A stretch of DNA of 64,000 bases from Tritrichomonas musculus (lineage: Eukaryota; Parabasalia; Tritrichomonadida; Tritrichomonadidae). Numbering within the stretch: position 1 is the first letter of the stretch; the number at the start of each line of letters is the position of its first letter. Where the stretch lies: NCBI GenBank assembly GCA_039105265.1, contig JAPFFF010000002.1, forward strand, positions 4,154,001 to 4,218,000. The letters are read 5' to 3'. The notes under the pieces are model-generated. The model had not been told where the DNA came from. It did no database searches and worked only from the letters and a program-made list of their open reading frames with translations. This document shows positions 63,542-64,000 of the stretch, piece after piece. Made by a program: the position numbers and the translations under genes.

Positions 63542-64000
63542 GATTATAGTCTATAATTTTTTTTTTTTAAACCAAATACATCATCATTTTTTTCCAAAAT
63601 CAATTTCATATAGATGTAATTTATGATTAAACTTAAATACTTTATCTCCATTTATCTTTTTCATGATTTAAATTCAATAATAATTGAAAAAGTTTGTTTA
63701 TATCAAAATTAAATTGATTATTTTTTTGCCAAGAAAATATTCAAAATATTCAATATAAATAATGAATTTTTTTTTAAATTGAAAAATATATCCACCTCAT
63801 CTCAAAATGATTAAAACATAAAAACATGCTATTTTCATATGATTTATTCATTATAAAAATTTAGCATTTGATTTCATTCGTTTTATTTTTTTATTTTAAA
63901 AGATATTTTAGATGATAATTTTAAAGGCGGATATAAAAAAAATTAAAATTTTGCAATTATTTCAACTTTAAATTTATTAAATTTATATAATATATATATA
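63542..64000. other. AT-rich window end
   Basis: No gene or structured RNA recognised up to the edge. Confidence 0.5.

Overview
The window looks like nuclear DNA of an AT-rich parabasalid, most likely Tritrichomonas foetus or a close relative. The main reasons are compact, nearly intronless genes; one protein-kinase intron with GTATGT at its 5' end and a fused 12-nt ACTAAC...AG motif at its 3' end, the arrangement known from Trichomonas; TCA-Y-W initiator-like motifs 12-25 bases before several start codons; a BspA-type leucine-rich-repeat surface protein; a very large multi-membrane PAS/adenylyl cyclase; and an Nfu protein with a hydrogenosome-style leader. Species assignment is inference.

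Host genes, left to right: tRNA-Trp (475-546); a two-domain P-loop kinase of bacterial look (756-1841); a WH1/proline-rich cytoskeletal protein with a long Asn/Asp repeat (2161-4029); CSN5-like JAMM protease (4837-5712); GH3 beta-glucosidase (13291-15468); a coiled-coil protein (15847-16938); adenylyl cyclase (18966-23759); a Ser/Pro-rich membrane-anchored surface protein (28211-29653); Vps18 (29753-32407); SMC1 (32672-36163); a Sec23/24-like protein (36358-38226); a SAD/BRSK-like kinase with one intron (54774-56570); a BspA-like surface protein (57351-59882); a second small kinase (60114-61142); and Nfu (63209-63541). They cover vesicle traffic, cohesin, signalling, surface display and Fe-S assembly, with no operon-like logic.

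Between the genes lies dense mobile DNA. At 6399-9781 two non-coding TIR elements sit side by side. A mariner with intact-looking transposase (10654-11930) interrupts an older decayed coding region. At 24978-28115 there is a non-autonomous element with 8-bp target duplications, followed by two small palindromic elements with GC-rich cores. At 38628-46759 lies a complete Mutator-like element whose terminal inverted repeats each carry about twenty copies of a 135-bp tandem repeat. Beside it, a Tc1-like transposon (46928-53437) is split by a 5.0-kb element (47623-52658) with 656-bp inverted repeats, a 15-bp target duplication and one protein joining a bromodomain-like region to a DD35E integrase. 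A candidate TTAA-flanked MITE follows at 54001-54348.

The most unusual items are the bromodomain-integrase element and the Mutator element with tandem-array ends. All calls come from reading the sequence by eye; no searches were run.
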